Shown: positions 33,083 to 41,959, numbered from the stretch's first letter. The stretch: DNA of 64,000 nucleotides from Ferruginibacter sp050611725 (GCF_050611725.1 NZ_JBODJB010000001.1:806001-870000); one strand, 5' to 3'. Numbers and translations are program-made. Notes: generated from the letters alone by a model not told the origin.

Positions 33083-35746
33083 ATGGTAAAAAAAATGCTA
33101 ACAATTCAAGAAGAGCTTAGCAGCATGCGAAAGGAGCTGAACTTTCAAAAGAAAGAGAAAGGTAGACTGCAGAATGAATTAGACATTATAAATAAAAAAC
33201 TAGTTTTTCAAAATAAAGAAAAAGGGAAGCGTGCCACAGAATTGAGCATCGCTAATAAGGAACTGATTTTTCAAACAAACGAAAAGAAAAAAAGAGCAGC
33301 CGAATTGGCCATTGCAGATAAAGAACTAGGGTATCAAAATAAAGAAAAACAAAAAAAAGAAATTGCCAGTAAAAAATTGGAGGCTACTAGTTTTTCGGCA
33401 AAACAATACTCACAATATTCCAGGAGTTTAATAGAAGCAAGTTTGGATCCGTTGGTTACAATAAATTCTAAAGGAATGATCACCGATGTGAACGAAGCAT
33501 CAGTGAAAATTACGGGGGTTAAAAGAGAAAAATTGATCGGTACCGATTTCAGTATTTATTTTACAGAATCTAAAAAAGCAAGGGAAGGATATAGGCAAGC
33601 ATTTGATAAAGGATTTGTTTCGGACTACCCGTTAACAATAAAAGATAAAAAAGGAAAATTAACCGATGTGTTGTACAATGCTTCTGTGTACAAAGATGAT
33701 AATGGAAAAGTTTTAGGAGTATTTGCCGCAGCACGTGATGTAACACAACAAAAACAAATCTCTCACTACGCAAGAAGTTTAATAGAAGCAAGTTTAGACC
33801 CACTTGTTACCATCAATACGGCCGGGATATTAACCGACGTAAATGAAGCAATGGTTAAAGCCACCGATAAATCACGTGAAGAATTGATTGGAACAGCTTT
33901 TAAAGATTATTTTATAGAAAAAGAAAAAGCAAAATCGGTTTACAAAAAAGTATTCAGAGATAATTATATAATGAATTACCCATTAACAATTATAGATGGG
34001 GTGTTGACAGATGTAATATTGAGCGGATCGGTTTATAAAGATGTGCAAGGAAAGGTAATAGGGGCTGTATTTGTAGCCAGAGATATTACGGAAATAAAAA
34101 AAATAGAAAAGGAATTAATAGAAGCAAGAGTTTTTGCAGAGTTGGCAACTTTGATTGCCGAAGAAGCAAAAATTAAAGCCGAAACGGCTACACATAAAGC
34201 TGAAGATGCAGTGAAAGCTAAACAGCAGTTTTTATCGAATATGAGCCATGAGATAAGAACACCGATGAATGCCATTATTGGGTTTACAAAAGTTGTATTG
34301 AAAACAGAGCTTTCTGCAAAACAAAAGGAATATTTGATGGCCATCAAAATGAGTGGTGATGCATTAATTGTGTTAATCAATGATATTCTCGATCTGGCTA
34401 AAGTAGATGCCGGCAAAATGGTGTTTGAACAAACGCCTTTCAAAATGTCTCTCTCTATTGCTGCAATGTTGCATTTGTTTGAAACAAAAATTCAGGAAAA
34501 GAATTTGGAGCTGATAAAAGTGTATGACAAAAATATTCCCGAAGTGTTAGTTGGAGATCCGGTTCGTTTACATCAGATCATTTTAAACCTCATAAGCAAT
34601 GCTGTGAAGTTTACTAATAAAGGAAAGATAACAGTTAGCGTAAAATTATTGAATGAAGATGATGCAAAAGCTACCATTGAATTTTCTGTTTCTGATACGG
34701 GTATTGGTATAACAGAAAATAAGATTGAAAAGATATTTGAAAATTTTCAGCAGGCATCCAGTGGAACTTCCAGGTTATATGGAGGCACCGGTCTTGGCTT
34801 AGCTATAGTAAAACAATTGGTAGAGCCGCAAGGGGGAACCATTTATGTAAAGAGCAAGATCGATGAAGGTTCTACATTCAGTTTTACACTAGATTTTTTA
34901 AAAACGGACGAAAAACCTGAATTAGAGATAGAGATAGTGGAATTAGACAGTGAAATAAAGAATATCAAAGTATTGGTTGTAGAGGATATTGCATTGAATC
35001 AACTATTGATGAAAACGCTGCTGGACGATTTCGGATTTGAAAGAGATATAGCATCTAATGGCAAGATCGCTATTGAAAAACTTAAAGAAAAATCGTACGA
35101 TATTATTTTAATGGATCTGCAAATGCCCGAAATGAATGGCTTTGAAGCCACAGAATATATACGGGAAACTCTTAAATCAAAAATTCCAATCATTGCGTTA
35201 ACAGCAGATGTTACAACAGTTGACCTGGCGAAGTGTAAGGAGGTTGGTATGAACGATTATATTGCCAAGCCTGTTGACGAGAGATTATTGTACAGCAAGA
35301 TCATTGGGTTGGTTAAAAAAACACCTACTCAAAATAAGCAACCGGAAAAAGCGGATGAGCTAATAGAAAAGCAAAAATGTATCGACCTGGCCTATTTGAT
35401 GCATCGAACAAAATCTGATCCTGCATTGATGATGGAGATGATAGCACTTTATCTGGAGCAAACCCCGCCTTTAATTACAACTATCAAGCAAAGCGTTGAA
35501 ACAAAGGACTGGTCAATGTTGCATTCGGCTGTGCATAAGATGATCCCGTCTTTTTCAATAATGGGAATCAACGAAGATTTTGAAAATATGGCAAAAAAAA
35601 TTCAAGAATACGCATCAAGTCAACTGCAAACAGACGAAATACTTACAATGGTATTACAAATCGAAAATGTCTGTGTTCAAGCATGTATAGAATTAACAGA
35701 AGAGTTTAACAGAATAAAAAATCTAATCAATGAAAACGGAAAATAA
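33083..35746 (+). CDS. Hybrid sensor histidine kinase (PAS-PAS-HisKA-HATPase-REC-Hpt)
   Basis: This 887-residue cytoplasmic kinase lacks membrane segments. Order: N-terminal coiled coil of four ~20-residue repeats (about 5-105; core ELIFQTNEKKKRAAELAIAD), two PAS domains (about 115-220 and 230-345; each opens SLIEASLDPLVTIN), a helical linker, HisKA with His389 (NMSHEIRTPMN), HATPase (about 490-610; GTGLGLAIVKQL), a receiver domain with Asp678 (IILMDLQMPEMNG) and an Hpt domain with His818 (LHSAVHKMIPSF). The full internal relay His-Asp-His suggests output to a separate receiver, which is the next gene, overlapping by 17 bases. The two PAS domains are close duplicates. A cytosolic signal is likely. 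Confidence 0.9.
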   Translation: MVKKMLTIQEELSSMRKELNFQKKEKGRLQNELDIINKKLVFQNKEKGKRATELSIANKELIFQTNEKKKRAAELAIADKELGYQNKEKQKKEIASKKLEATSFSAKQYSQYSRSLIEASLDPLVTINSKGMITDVNEASVKITGVKREKLIGTDFSIYFTESKKAREGYRQAFDKGFVSDYPLTIKDKKGKLTDVLYNASVYKDDNGKVLGVFAAARDVTQQKQISHYARSLIEASLDPLVTINTAGILTDVNEAMVKATDKSREELIGTAFKDYFIEKEKAKSVYKKVFRDNYIMNYPLTIIDGVLTDVILSGSVYKDVQGKVIGAVFVARDITEIKKIEKELIEARVFAELATLIAEEAKIKAETATHKAEDAVKAKQQFLSNMSHEIRTPMNAIIGFTKVVLKTELSAKQKEYLMAIKMSGDALIVLINDILDLAKVDAGKMVFEQTPFKMSLSIAAMLHLFETKIQEKNLELIKVYDKNIPEVLVGDPVRLHQIILNLISNAVKFTNKGKITVSVKLLNEDDAKATIEFSVSDTGIGITENKIEKIFENFQQASSGTSRLYGGTGLGLAIVKQLVEPQGGTIYVKSKIDEGSTFSFTLDFLKTDEKPELEIEIVELDSEIKNIKVLVVEDIALNQLLMKTLLDDFGFERDIASNGKIAIEKLKEKSYDIILMDLQMPEMNGFEATEYIRETLKSKIPIIALTADVTTVDLAKCKEVGMNDYIAKPVDERLLYSKIIGLVKKTPTQNKQPEKADELIEKQKCIDLAYLMHRTKSDPALMMEMIALYLEQTPPLITTIKQSVETKDWSMLHSAVHKMIPSFSIMGINEDFENMAKKIQEYASSQLQTDEILTMVLQIENVCVQACIELTEEFNRIKNLINENGK

Positions 35747-36164
35747 GATCAAACTTTTTCTAGTAGATGACGATGCGCTTTTTTTGAAAGGCTTAAGCAT
35801 TGAATTTAAAAGCAGTGCCGATTTTGAAATCGAAACTTATGCAACAGGAGAACTTTGTATACAAAACCTTTCTCATAACCCCGATGTTATTGTTCTGGAT
35901 TATCAGCTTGATGGCATTAATCCTAATGCTATCAATGGCATTCAAACTTTAGATAAAATAAAAGCATACGATTCGGATATTCCTGTTATAATGCTGTCTT
36001 CACAGGATAAAATAGATGTGGCAATTAATTGCATGCATCACCGAGCTTTTGATTATGTAGTTAAAAGTGAAACAGCTTTTCTTCGTCTGCAAAAGATCAT
36101 CACTACTATTTTCGGTTACAAAAAAATGGAAAAAGAATTGAATTGGTATATGAGCAAAATGTAA
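35730..36164 (+). CDS. Single-domain response regulator
   Basis: This 144-residue protein consists of a receiver domain only. The acidic pocket is DDD at 13-15, the phospho-acceptor is Asp57 (VIVLDYQLDG), and the conserved Ser/Thr and Lys lie in MLSSQDK and YVVKSE. A short C-terminal helix (MEKELNWYMSKM) is too small for DNA binding. Its start lies inside the kinase gene (17-base overlap), so the two are translated together. With no output domain it must act by protein contact, for example with one of the AraC-type regulators in the same operon or with an anti-sigma system; that partner is inference. Confidence 0.88.
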   Translation: MKTENKIKLFLVDDDALFLKGLSIEFKSSADFEIETYATGELCIQNLSHNPDVIVLDYQLDGINPNAINGIQTLDKIKAYDSDIPVIMLSSQDKIDVAINCMHHRAFDYVVKSETAFLRLQKIITTIFGYKKMEKELNWYMSKM

Positions 36165-36185
36165 TCATCCGATTTTATGAGTATA

Positions 36186-36251
36186 GCGTAAATCATGTAA
36201 CTCTTTTGATCATTGATGTAACAATTATCTTATTGAAGTCGATCAACTTTG
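36186..36251 (+). promoter_or_regulatory. Shared 66-bp promoter module, DUF4382 gene copy
   Basis: Box 1 GCGTAAAT at 36186, box 2 TGTAACT at 36196, box 3 TGTAACA at 36217, -7-like CAACTTTG with TTT at 36248, ending 36 bases before the ATG. Confidence 0.72.
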
Positions 36252-36287
36252 TATCGTAATAATTCAGTTACGATATAAAATACAAAA

Positions 36288-37049
36288 ATGAAAAAATTTA
36301 AAGTAATTATGAGTGTGTTCGTACTTGGCTTACTTATAAGCTCATGCTCAAAAAGCAACGACGGCACTTATTCTTATAACGTTAAAATGACGGATGCTCC
36401 CGGTCCGTATAGTGCAGTGTATGTTGATATACGGGCAATAGAATTAACAGGGTCTAACGGAAATGTAGTAACCATGAATACAAAAGCAGGTATTTATAAC
36501 TTACTTGATTTTTCGAACGGAATTGATACACTAATAGCAACTGGTACACTAAATGTTGCAACTGTTCAGCAGATCAGATTGATCTTAGGTACTAATAATT
36601 CAGTTGTGTTAAACAATGTAACCTATCCTTTGAGTACACCAAGTGCTGATCAGTCAGGATTAAAACTACAAGTTAATCATACAATACAGGCGGGTGTAGC
36701 TTATACCGTATTACTTGATTTTGATGCTAACAAATCAATTGTTGAAACCGGAGCCGGCGTTTACAAACTAAAACCCGTTATCAGAACAATTGTAGCAGCA
36801 ACGAGTGGTTCAATCAAAGGAAAAATATCTCCGGTTGGAACATTAGCAATGGTTACAGCAACATCTGCAACAACAAGTATGACCTATTCATCGAATGTTA
36901 ATGTTGATGGAGAATTTATCATTGCCGGTCTTCCTGCAGATACTTACTCTATTACCGTTACGCCGGCTTTGCCTTTATTACCTGTTACACAAGGAAACAT
37001 TGCTGTAACAACAGGCGCTACGGCAAATACTGGAACAATGCTCTTTTAA
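36288..37049 (+). CDS. DUF4382-domain lipoprotein
   Basis: This 253-residue lipoprotein has the lipobox LISSC (Cys20), a DUF4382 domain (about 28-165; VKMTDAPGPYSAVYVDIRAIEL and VLLDFDANKSIVE in parts) and a C-terminal carboxypeptidase-regulatory-like beta sandwich (about 172-253; GSIKGKISPVG, DGEFIIAGLPADTYSITVTP). The family is surface-exposed and uncharacterised; two beta domains suggest binding rather than catalysis. It is a single-gene unit, with the shared 66-bp module upstream and a strong terminator downstream, and is a clear member of the proposed stress regulon. Confidence 0.82.
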   Translation: MKKFKVIMSVFVLGLLISSCSKSNDGTYSYNVKMTDAPGPYSAVYVDIRAIELTGSNGNVVTMNTKAGIYNLLDFSNGIDTLIATGTLNVATVQQIRLILGTNNSVVLNNVTYPLSTPSADQSGLKLQVNHTIQAGVAYTVLLDFDANKSIVETGAGVYKLKPVIRTIVAATSGSIKGKISPVGTLAMVTATSATTSMTYSSNVNVDGEFIIAGLPADTYSITVTPALPLLPVTQGNIAVTTGATANTGTMLF

Positions 37050-37066
37050 TTAGCAGAAAAAAATTG

Positions 37067-37090
37067 AGCCCCTCTTTATATAGAGGGGCT
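37067..37090 (+). terminator. Intrinsic terminator after the DUF4382 gene
   Basis: Nine-bp perfect stem AGCCCCTCT/AGAGGGGCT, 6-base loop, followed by TTTTTA. Confidence 0.85.
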
Positions 37091-37147
37091 TTTTTATTTC
37101 ATTTCTCTCCAAACATTATAGCGGTTTAAAAAATGAATTATCATAAT

Positions 37148-37213
37148 GTGTGAATGATGTAACTCTTAAGAACAAATGTGTAACAATTATTCAACAATGA
37201 AAACTCACCTTTA
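37148..37213 (+). promoter_or_regulatory. Shared 66-bp promoter module, eRF1-like/AI-2E permease operon
   Basis: Box 1 GTGTGAAT at 37148, box 2 TGTAACT at 37158, box 3 TGTAACA at 37179, -7-like CACCTTTA with TTT at 37210, ending 35 bases before the ATG. Confidence 0.75.
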
Positions 37214-37248
37214 ATGTGGCCAAAAGCAACAAAAATAAACTTCAATAA

Positions 37249-37617
37249 ATGATAAAAACAAAAAAAATAGGCATTTGGATGGATCATTCAGTTGCTCATC
37301 TGATTGAATTTTCTACAGATCTCATTGAATCCAAATTTGATCTCCAAATAAAAGAAGGAGGACTTGCCAAGAGTGAACATGTAATGCATAATAAAGAACA
37401 AGACCAGCAGCATGAATATTATAAAAATATAAGTGATATAATAAAAGACTATGATGAGGTTTTATTGTTCGGCCCAACCGATGCAAAAACAGAGTTGTTG
37501 AATATGCTAAAAGAGGATCATCATTTTGATAAAGTAAGAATTGCTACCAAGCAAACAGATAAAATGACCAATAATCAGCAGCGAGCATTGGTTAAAGAGT
37601 TCTTTGAAAAAAATTGA
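37249..37617 (+). CDS. Small cytoplasmic protein, possibly eRF1-domain/host-attachment-like
   Basis: This 122-residue soluble protein starts IGIWMDHSVAHLIEFS and has a central YDEVLLFGPTDAKTELLNMLKED followed by KVRIATKQTDKMTNNQQRALVKEFF (each shown in part). The fold pattern, with a GP-x-x-A-K motif after a strand and then alternating helix and strand, resembles the third domain of eRF1/Dom34 and bacterial 'host attachment' proteins. That match is from pattern memory and may be wrong. Homologues in Bacteroidota often sit with stress genes. It is first in an operon with an AI-2E-type permease (46-base gap), behind the shared 66-bp module. Confidence 0.6.
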   Translation: MIKTKKIGIWMDHSVAHLIEFSTDLIESKFDLQIKEGGLAKSEHVMHNKEQDQQHEYYKNISDIIKDYDEVLLFGPTDAKTELLNMLKEDHHFDKVRIATKQTDKMTNNQQRALVKEFFEKN

Positions 37618-37663
37618 ATGATACTCTTTAGAAGTAAAAGGTATTAATGTTTTATACAATTAA

Positions 37664-38812
37664 ATGATAGCCGATATTAAATTCCCTTTTTATGCAAAAG
37701 CATCACTTGTTTTTATTGGCCTATTTGCCTTTATAGCGGTGTTGTTTTATGTACAGGATATTATTGTGCCTGTGATCTATTCTACCATTATTGCAATAGT
37801 ACTAAGCCCGGCAGTAGATTTTTTAGTAAGGCGAAAGATCAATCGTGCTCTTGCTATTGCATTTACGCTGGCATTGGTTATTTCAATTTTGATAGCCTTT
37901 ATTACCTTGCTTTCGGCACAACTAATTCAGTTTAGTGATTCTTTCCCTGCACTGGTAATAAAATCACACTATATACTTGATCAATCCATCGCATGGGTGT
38001 CTTCACATTTCAATATAAGCACCGCAAAAATTAATTTTTGGGTTAATGAAAAAAATGCCGAGTTGATGAATGGAAGCGGTTATTTAATCGGCCAAACGAT
38101 TTTGAATACCGGAGGTGTATTGATAGTGCTGTTCCTGATTCCGGTATATGTTTTCATGATATTGTTTTATCAACCATTGTTGCTTGAATTCATTCACAGG
38201 CTTTTTAGTTCCAGCAATCAGGTTGATGTAAGCAAAGTACTTACCGATACGAAGATCATTATCCGGAGTTATTTGGTAGGCTTACTTTTTGAAGCGGTGA
38301 TAGTGGCAGTATTAAATTCAGTTAGTTTGTTGATACTCGGTGTACAGTATGCGATACTGCTTGGAGTTATCGGTGCCATACTTAATCTCATTCCTTACAT
38401 TGGCGGTATTGTAGCGGTTGCATTACCAATGATCATTGCAATTGTTACCAAATCACCATCTTATTGTTTATTGGTATTAGGGGCATATATCCTAATTCAG
38501 TTTATCGACAATAATTATATCATGCCAAAAATAGTGGCATCAAAAGTAAAAATTAATGCACTGGTATCAATCATTGTAGTAATAGCGGGTGGTGCTTTGT
38601 GGGGGATTCCGGGTATGTTCTTATCTATTCCGCTCATTGCTATTGTCAAAGTTATTTTTGATCATATTGAATCGCTCAAACCGTGGGGCTATTTATTGGG
38701 AGATACCATGCCTGCATATTTGGGAATAAAATTTCCTTTCAAAAAAAAATATTTAATAAACGCCTTAAAATCATCTGATAAAAACAATTTAAAAAAACAT
38801 AAAGATCACTAG
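37664..38812 (+). CDS. AI-2E/PerM-family transporter
   Basis: This 382-residue inner-membrane protein has about 7-8 helices, with the two-helix N terminus, a soluble amphipathic segment (about 95-150) and a C-terminal helical block with GVQYAILLGVIGAILNLIPYIGG (in part) and the signature FIDNNYIMPKIVASKV. The family includes putative AI-2 exporters and Na+/H+ antiporters; substrate here is unknown. It is co-transcribed with the preceding eRF1-like gene and probably with the porin 87 bases downstream. Placement in a stress-module operon fits an ion or osmotic role better than quorum signalling, but this is inference. Confidence 0.85.
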   Translation: MIADIKFPFYAKASLVFIGLFAFIAVLFYVQDIIVPVIYSTIIAIVLSPAVDFLVRRKINRALAIAFTLALVISILIAFITLLSAQLIQFSDSFPALVIKSHYILDQSIAWVSSHFNISTAKINFWVNEKNAELMNGSGYLIGQTILNTGGVLIVLFLIPVYVFMILFYQPLLLEFIHRLFSSSNQVDVSKVLTDTKIIIRSYLVGLLFEAVIVAVLNSVSLLILGVQYAILLGVIGAILNLIPYIGGIVAVALPMIIAIVTKSPSYCLLVLGAYILIQFIDNNYIMPKIVASKVKINALVSIIVVIAGGALWGIPGMFLSIPLIAIVKVIFDHIESLKPWGYLLGDTMPAYLGIKFPFKKKYLINALKSSDKNNLKKHKDH

Positions 38813-38850
38813 TGTAATAGAAATACACTTCAGCGATTTGTAGCTATTTA

Positions 38851-38889
38851 ACAATTCACAAAAACAATTCACAAAAACAATTCACAAAA
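38851..38889 (+). repeat. Three exact 13-bp tandem repeats in the porin leader
   Basis: The unit ACAATTCACAAAA occurs three times without gaps and ends 11 bases before the porin ATG, followed by another partial copy. Copy-number change here would alter the spacing of the translation-initiation region. Confidence 0.75.
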
Positions 38890-38899
38890 ACAAACAATT

Positions 38900-39481
38900 A
38901 TGAAATTTTATTTAAACGTAGCTATTGCTGCAATTTTAATGACTGGTCAAGCTAATGCACAACACGTGAACATTGGTATTAAGGGAGGATTGAACCTCTA
39001 CAATATCAACAATAGCAATGGCTTGAAGTATGATATGAAAGCCGGAGCACATATTGGGTTAATGGGACATATTCATTTAAACAAAATGCTTGCATTTCAA
39101 CCGGAATTGGTTTATTCAATGCAGGGTGCAAAATACACCACAGGCGGTATGGATACTAAAATAAATTTAGGATATGTAAACGTTCCATTGCTAGTACAAT
39201 ATATGTTCGATAATGGATTCAGATTAGAGGCCGGTCCTCAGGTTGGATATCTTGTAAGTGCAAATACAAAAAGAGACGGAATTAAATCAGATATAAAAGA
39301 TGATTTAAATGGTATTGATTTCGCACTTGGATTAGGTGTTGGTTATGTGCATCCGTCAACCGGGTTTGGTGTAGATGCAAGGTATAATCTTGGATTAAAC
39401 AATATTAACGACAACAGTACTGTGAAATCAATGAACAGAGGATTACAGGTAGGTGTTTTTTATCTTTTCAATCATAAATAA
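38900..39481 (+). CDS. Outer-membrane beta-barrel (porin-like) protein
   Basis: This 193-residue exported protein of the PorT-like/outer membrane barrel class has a signal peptide ending ANAQ (about 20). Eight or so amphipathic strands follow, including HVNIGIKGGLNLYNI, FQPELVYSMQGAKY, LEAGPQVGYLVSA and the C-terminal LQVGVFYLFNHK. The pattern GIKGG...YSMQGAK is common in the family found through Bacteroidota. It lies between the AI-2E permease gene and mlaE, with a leader carrying three 13-bp repeats and a terminator-like hairpin after its stop. Function is not known beyond membrane localisation. Confidence 0.75.
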   Translation: MKFYLNVAIAAILMTGQANAQHVNIGIKGGLNLYNINNSNGLKYDMKAGAHIGLMGHIHLNKMLAFQPELVYSMQGAKYTTGGMDTKINLGYVNVPLLVQYMFDNGFRLEAGPQVGYLVSANTKRDGIKSDIKDDLNGIDFALGLGVGYVHPSTGFGVDARYNLGLNNINDNSTVKSMNRGLQVGVFYLFNHK

Positions 39482-39489
39482 TCAGATCT

Positions 39490-39518
39490 AAGCAGAAGAG
39501 TATTTAGCTCTTCTGCTT
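39490..39518 (+). terminator. Hairpin between porin and mlaE
   Basis: An 11-bp perfect stem (AAGCAGAAGAG/CTCTTCTGCTT, 39490-39500 with 39508-39518) and a 7-base loop, followed by TATTAAAA. The mlaE start is only 18 bases downstream, so it may be an attenuator allowing partial read-through into the mla operon. Confidence 0.6.
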
Positions 39519-39536
39519 TATTAAAAGCACAACATT

Positions 39537-40295
39537 TTGATTGCTCATTTAAAAAATATTTTTACTGATGCAGGAAACGTTACTCAATTTACCGGAAGGT
39601 TCTTTAAGGAAGTTTTCAAACGTCCTTTTGAAATAAAGGAATTATTCAGACAGTGTTATAACATTGGCTATAAGTCTGTACCCCTCGTTACTATTACAGG
39701 TTTCATCATGGGGCTGGTACTTACGTTACAATCACGTCCTACATTGGTAGAGTTTGGAGCAGAATCCTGGTTGCCGGGCATGGTAGCACTTTCATTGATT
39801 CGAGAAATTGCGCCGGTCATTACAGCATTGATCTGTGCAGGGAAAATCGCATCAGGTATCGGAGCCGAATTAGGATCGATGAAAGTAACAGAGCAGATAG
39901 ATGCTATGGAAGTATCCGGAATTAACCCATATAAATATCTTGTAGCTACCAGAATACTGGCGGCAACTTTAATGATTCCTGTACTGGTAGTATTTGCTGA
40001 TGGCGTTGGTATTATTGGAGGATATGTAGGAATGAATATTCACAGCGATGTTAGTATGTACAGATATTTTTCGCAAGTATTTGCTTCGTTGGAATTTTTA
40101 GATATCATACCAGCAACAGTCAAAACCTTTTTCTTTGGTTTTTTTATTGGCATGATCGGTTGCTACAAAGGCTATACTGCAGCTAACGGAACAGAAAGTG
40201 TAGGGAAGGCGGCCAATTCAGCTGTGGTAGCGGCGTCTCTCACCATATTTATAGTTGATATGCTTGCAGTACAAATTACAGATCTGTTTTTTTAA
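39537..40295 (+). CDS. mlaE: MlaE/YrbE-type lipid ABC transporter permease
   Basis: This 252-residue inner-membrane permease belongs to the MlaFEDB complex, which moves phospholipids between inner and outer membranes to keep outer-membrane asymmetry. It has about five membrane helices and the family blocks ITGFIMGLVLTLQSRPTL (in part), REIAPVITALICAGKIASGIGAELGSMKVTEQIDAMEV (in parts) and GCYKGYTAANGTESVGKAANSAVV (in parts). It heads a tight run mlaE-mlaF-mlaD-cupin. The start is a TTG just after a hairpin. I see no independent -7 element in the 18-base gap, so transcription probably enters from upstream. Confidence 0.9.
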   Translation: MIAHLKNIFTDAGNVTQFTGRFFKEVFKRPFEIKELFRQCYNIGYKSVPLVTITGFIMGLVLTLQSRPTLVEFGAESWLPGMVALSLIREIAPVITALICAGKIASGIGAELGSMKVTEQIDAMEVSGINPYKYLVATRILAATLMIPVLVVFADGVGIIGGYVGMNIHSDVSMYRYFSQVFASLEFLDIIPATVKTFFFGFFIGMIGCYKGYTAANGTESVGKAANSAVVAASLTIFIVDMLAVQITDLFF

Positions 40296-40299
40296 AATT

Positions 40300-41079
40300 A
40301 TGATACCTGAAAAAATATATACAAAAAACTTGACCGAAGATGGTGCATCAGATCCGGTTATAAATATCAAAGGATTGTATAAATCTTTTGGGGAACATAA
40401 CAAGATTTTGAGAGGACTGGATCTTACAGTAAAAAAAGGCGAGAATCTTGTAGTACTTGGAAAGTCCGGTTCGGGCAAATCCATTACTATAAAATGTTTA
40501 GTGGGTTTGGTTGTTGCAGATAAAGGAGAAATAAAAGTATTTGGAACAGATATTTCAAATTTAAATGACAACCAGCTGAATAATATTCGTGTGAGAATAG
40601 GTTTTCTTTTTCAAAATTCGGCTTTGTATGATTCAATGACAGTAAGGGAAAATCTTGAATTTCCATTAAAAAGACACAACAGAAAAATATCCGACAAAGA
40701 TGTAGAGGAGGCAATTATTCAGGTATTGGAAAGTGTAGGATTGGCAGAAGCAATTGATAAAATGCCAAGTGAATTGTCGGGAGGTATGCGTAAAAGAATC
40801 GGGCTGGCTCGTACGCTTATTTTAAACCCTGAAATTATTTTGTACGACGAACCTACAACCGGTTTGGATACCATCACTTCAAGAGAGATCAGCGAACTTA
40901 TTTTGTCCATTCAAAAAAAATATAAAACATCTTCTGTCATCATTACACATGATATGGCTTGTGCTAAACTAACAGGCGATAGGTTGGCCATTTTAAAAGA
41001 TGGTGTGATACATGCAGAGGGCACTTATGCTGAATTGGAAAAAAGTAACGACGATTGGGTTCGTTCATTTTTTATTTGA
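40300..41079 (+). CDS. mlaF: MlaF-type lipid ABC transporter ATP-binding protein
   Basis: This 259-residue cytoplasmic ATPase drives MlaFEDB-type lipid transport. Walker A GKSGSGKS is at 54-61, the Q-loop follows in LFQNSALYDSMTVREN (typical of MlaF), the signature is LSGGMRKR, and Walker B IILYDEPTTGLD contains the catalytic Glu. The start ATG at 40300 is four bases after the mlaE stop; an in-frame start inside mlaE is rejected because it adds a hydrophobic run absent from the family. The next gene, mlaD, begins 19 bases after the stop. All three genes are probably co-translated from one transcript. Confidence 0.92.
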   Translation: MIPEKIYTKNLTEDGASDPVINIKGLYKSFGEHNKILRGLDLTVKKGENLVVLGKSGSGKSITIKCLVGLVVADKGEIKVFGTDISNLNDNQLNNIRVRIGFLFQNSALYDSMTVRENLEFPLKRHNRKISDKDVEEAIIQVLESVGLAEAIDKMPSELSGGMRKRIGLARTLILNPEIILYDEPTTGLDTITSREISELILSIQKKYKTSSVIITHDMACAKLTGDRLAILKDGVIHAEGTYAELEKSNDDWVRSFFI

Positions 41080-41098
41080 TCATTCAAAAAATTATTAT

Positions 41099-41959
41099 AT
41101 GCTAAAGGAATCGGGGTTTACATGGAAATTAGGAATGTTTGTAATAATAGGTCTAGCACTATTTGTAGCTACGATCTATTTTGTTGGAAAGCAAAAGAAT
41201 CTTTTCGGATCTACTATTCATTTAAATGTAAAGTTCAAAACAGTCAGCGGATTAAAAGTTGGTAACAATGTAAGATTTTCCGGTATCAATGTAGGAACAG
41301 TAGATAACATAGAATTGATAACAGATACAAGTGTAGTAGTAAATCTGCTGATAAAAAAAGAGATACAACAATTCATAAAAAAAGATGCACTTGCCAGTAT
41401 CGGCTCTGATGGATTAATGGGAGACAAGGTATTAACCATCTCTCCCGGAAAATCATTGCTTGATCCCGTAAAAGACAACGACTATATCGTTTCAAAAACT
41501 GCTATAGAAATGGAGGATGTTATGTCTAGCGTAAAAACAAGTGTAGATAATGTAGGTATTATAACAGGTCAGTTAGCACAATTCAGTTATAAAATGAACA
41601 ATGGAAATGGAGCGTTATCAAAACTGATAAGTGATCAGGAATTTTCTGAAAGTATCAAAAGTACAATTACAAATCTTCAGGCTAGTTCTAATCAATTTGC
41701 TCAATTCACTACAAAAATGAATGATGGCAGTTTTGGCAAGTCACTCGATTCTACTATGATCAATATACAAGGTGCTACAAAAGGGTTGAATGAAAACATG
41801 GAAGCCGCCAAGCATAATATTTTACTAAGAGGTTACTTTAAAAAGAAAGCTAAGGCAGATGCAAAAAAAATAGCGGACGAAAAAAAGAAACAAAGCTCGA
41901 AAAAGGTTGATGTTGATTCGAATCAAATAGACACCATAAAACAAAAACGTATAAAATGA
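41099..41959 (+). CDS. mlaD: MlaD/MCE-domain lipid-binding protein
   Basis: This 286-residue protein has one N-terminal membrane anchor (about 9-28; GMFVIIGLALFVATIYFVG) and a periplasmic MCE domain (about 38-120; KFKTVSGLKVGNNVRFSGI, DALASIGSDGLMGDKVLTI). A helical C-terminal arm and a Lys/Asp-rich tail follow. MCE proteins form hexameric rings that bind and pass phospholipids between the membranes. The ATG at 41099 gives the expected short cytosolic start (MLKESGFTWKLG); a frame opening 29 codons earlier inside mlaF is rejected. The stop overlaps the next cupin gene by four bases (ATGA). Confidence 0.9.
   Translation: MLKESGFTWKLGMFVIIGLALFVATIYFVGKQKNLFGSTIHLNVKFKTVSGLKVGNNVRFSGINVGTVDNIELITDTSVVVNLLIKKEIQQFIKKDALASIGSDGLMGDKVLTISPGKSLLDPVKDNDYIVSKTAIEMEDVMSSVKTSVDNVGIITGQLAQFSYKMNNGNGALSKLISDQEFSESIKSTITNLQASSNQFAQFTTKMNDGSFGKSLDSTMINIQGATKGLNENMEAAKHNILLRGYFKKKAKADAKKIADEKKKQSSKKVDVDSNQIDTIKQKRIK

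Noticed and set aside
38811..38829. AGTGTA/TACACT inverted repeat after the AI-2E gene
   Set aside because: Six-bp arms only, no T-run and no match to the module; may be a weak 3' structure.
38851..38889. CRISPR-like repeat
   Set aside because: Three adjacent 13-bp units without spacers; a simple tandem repeat.
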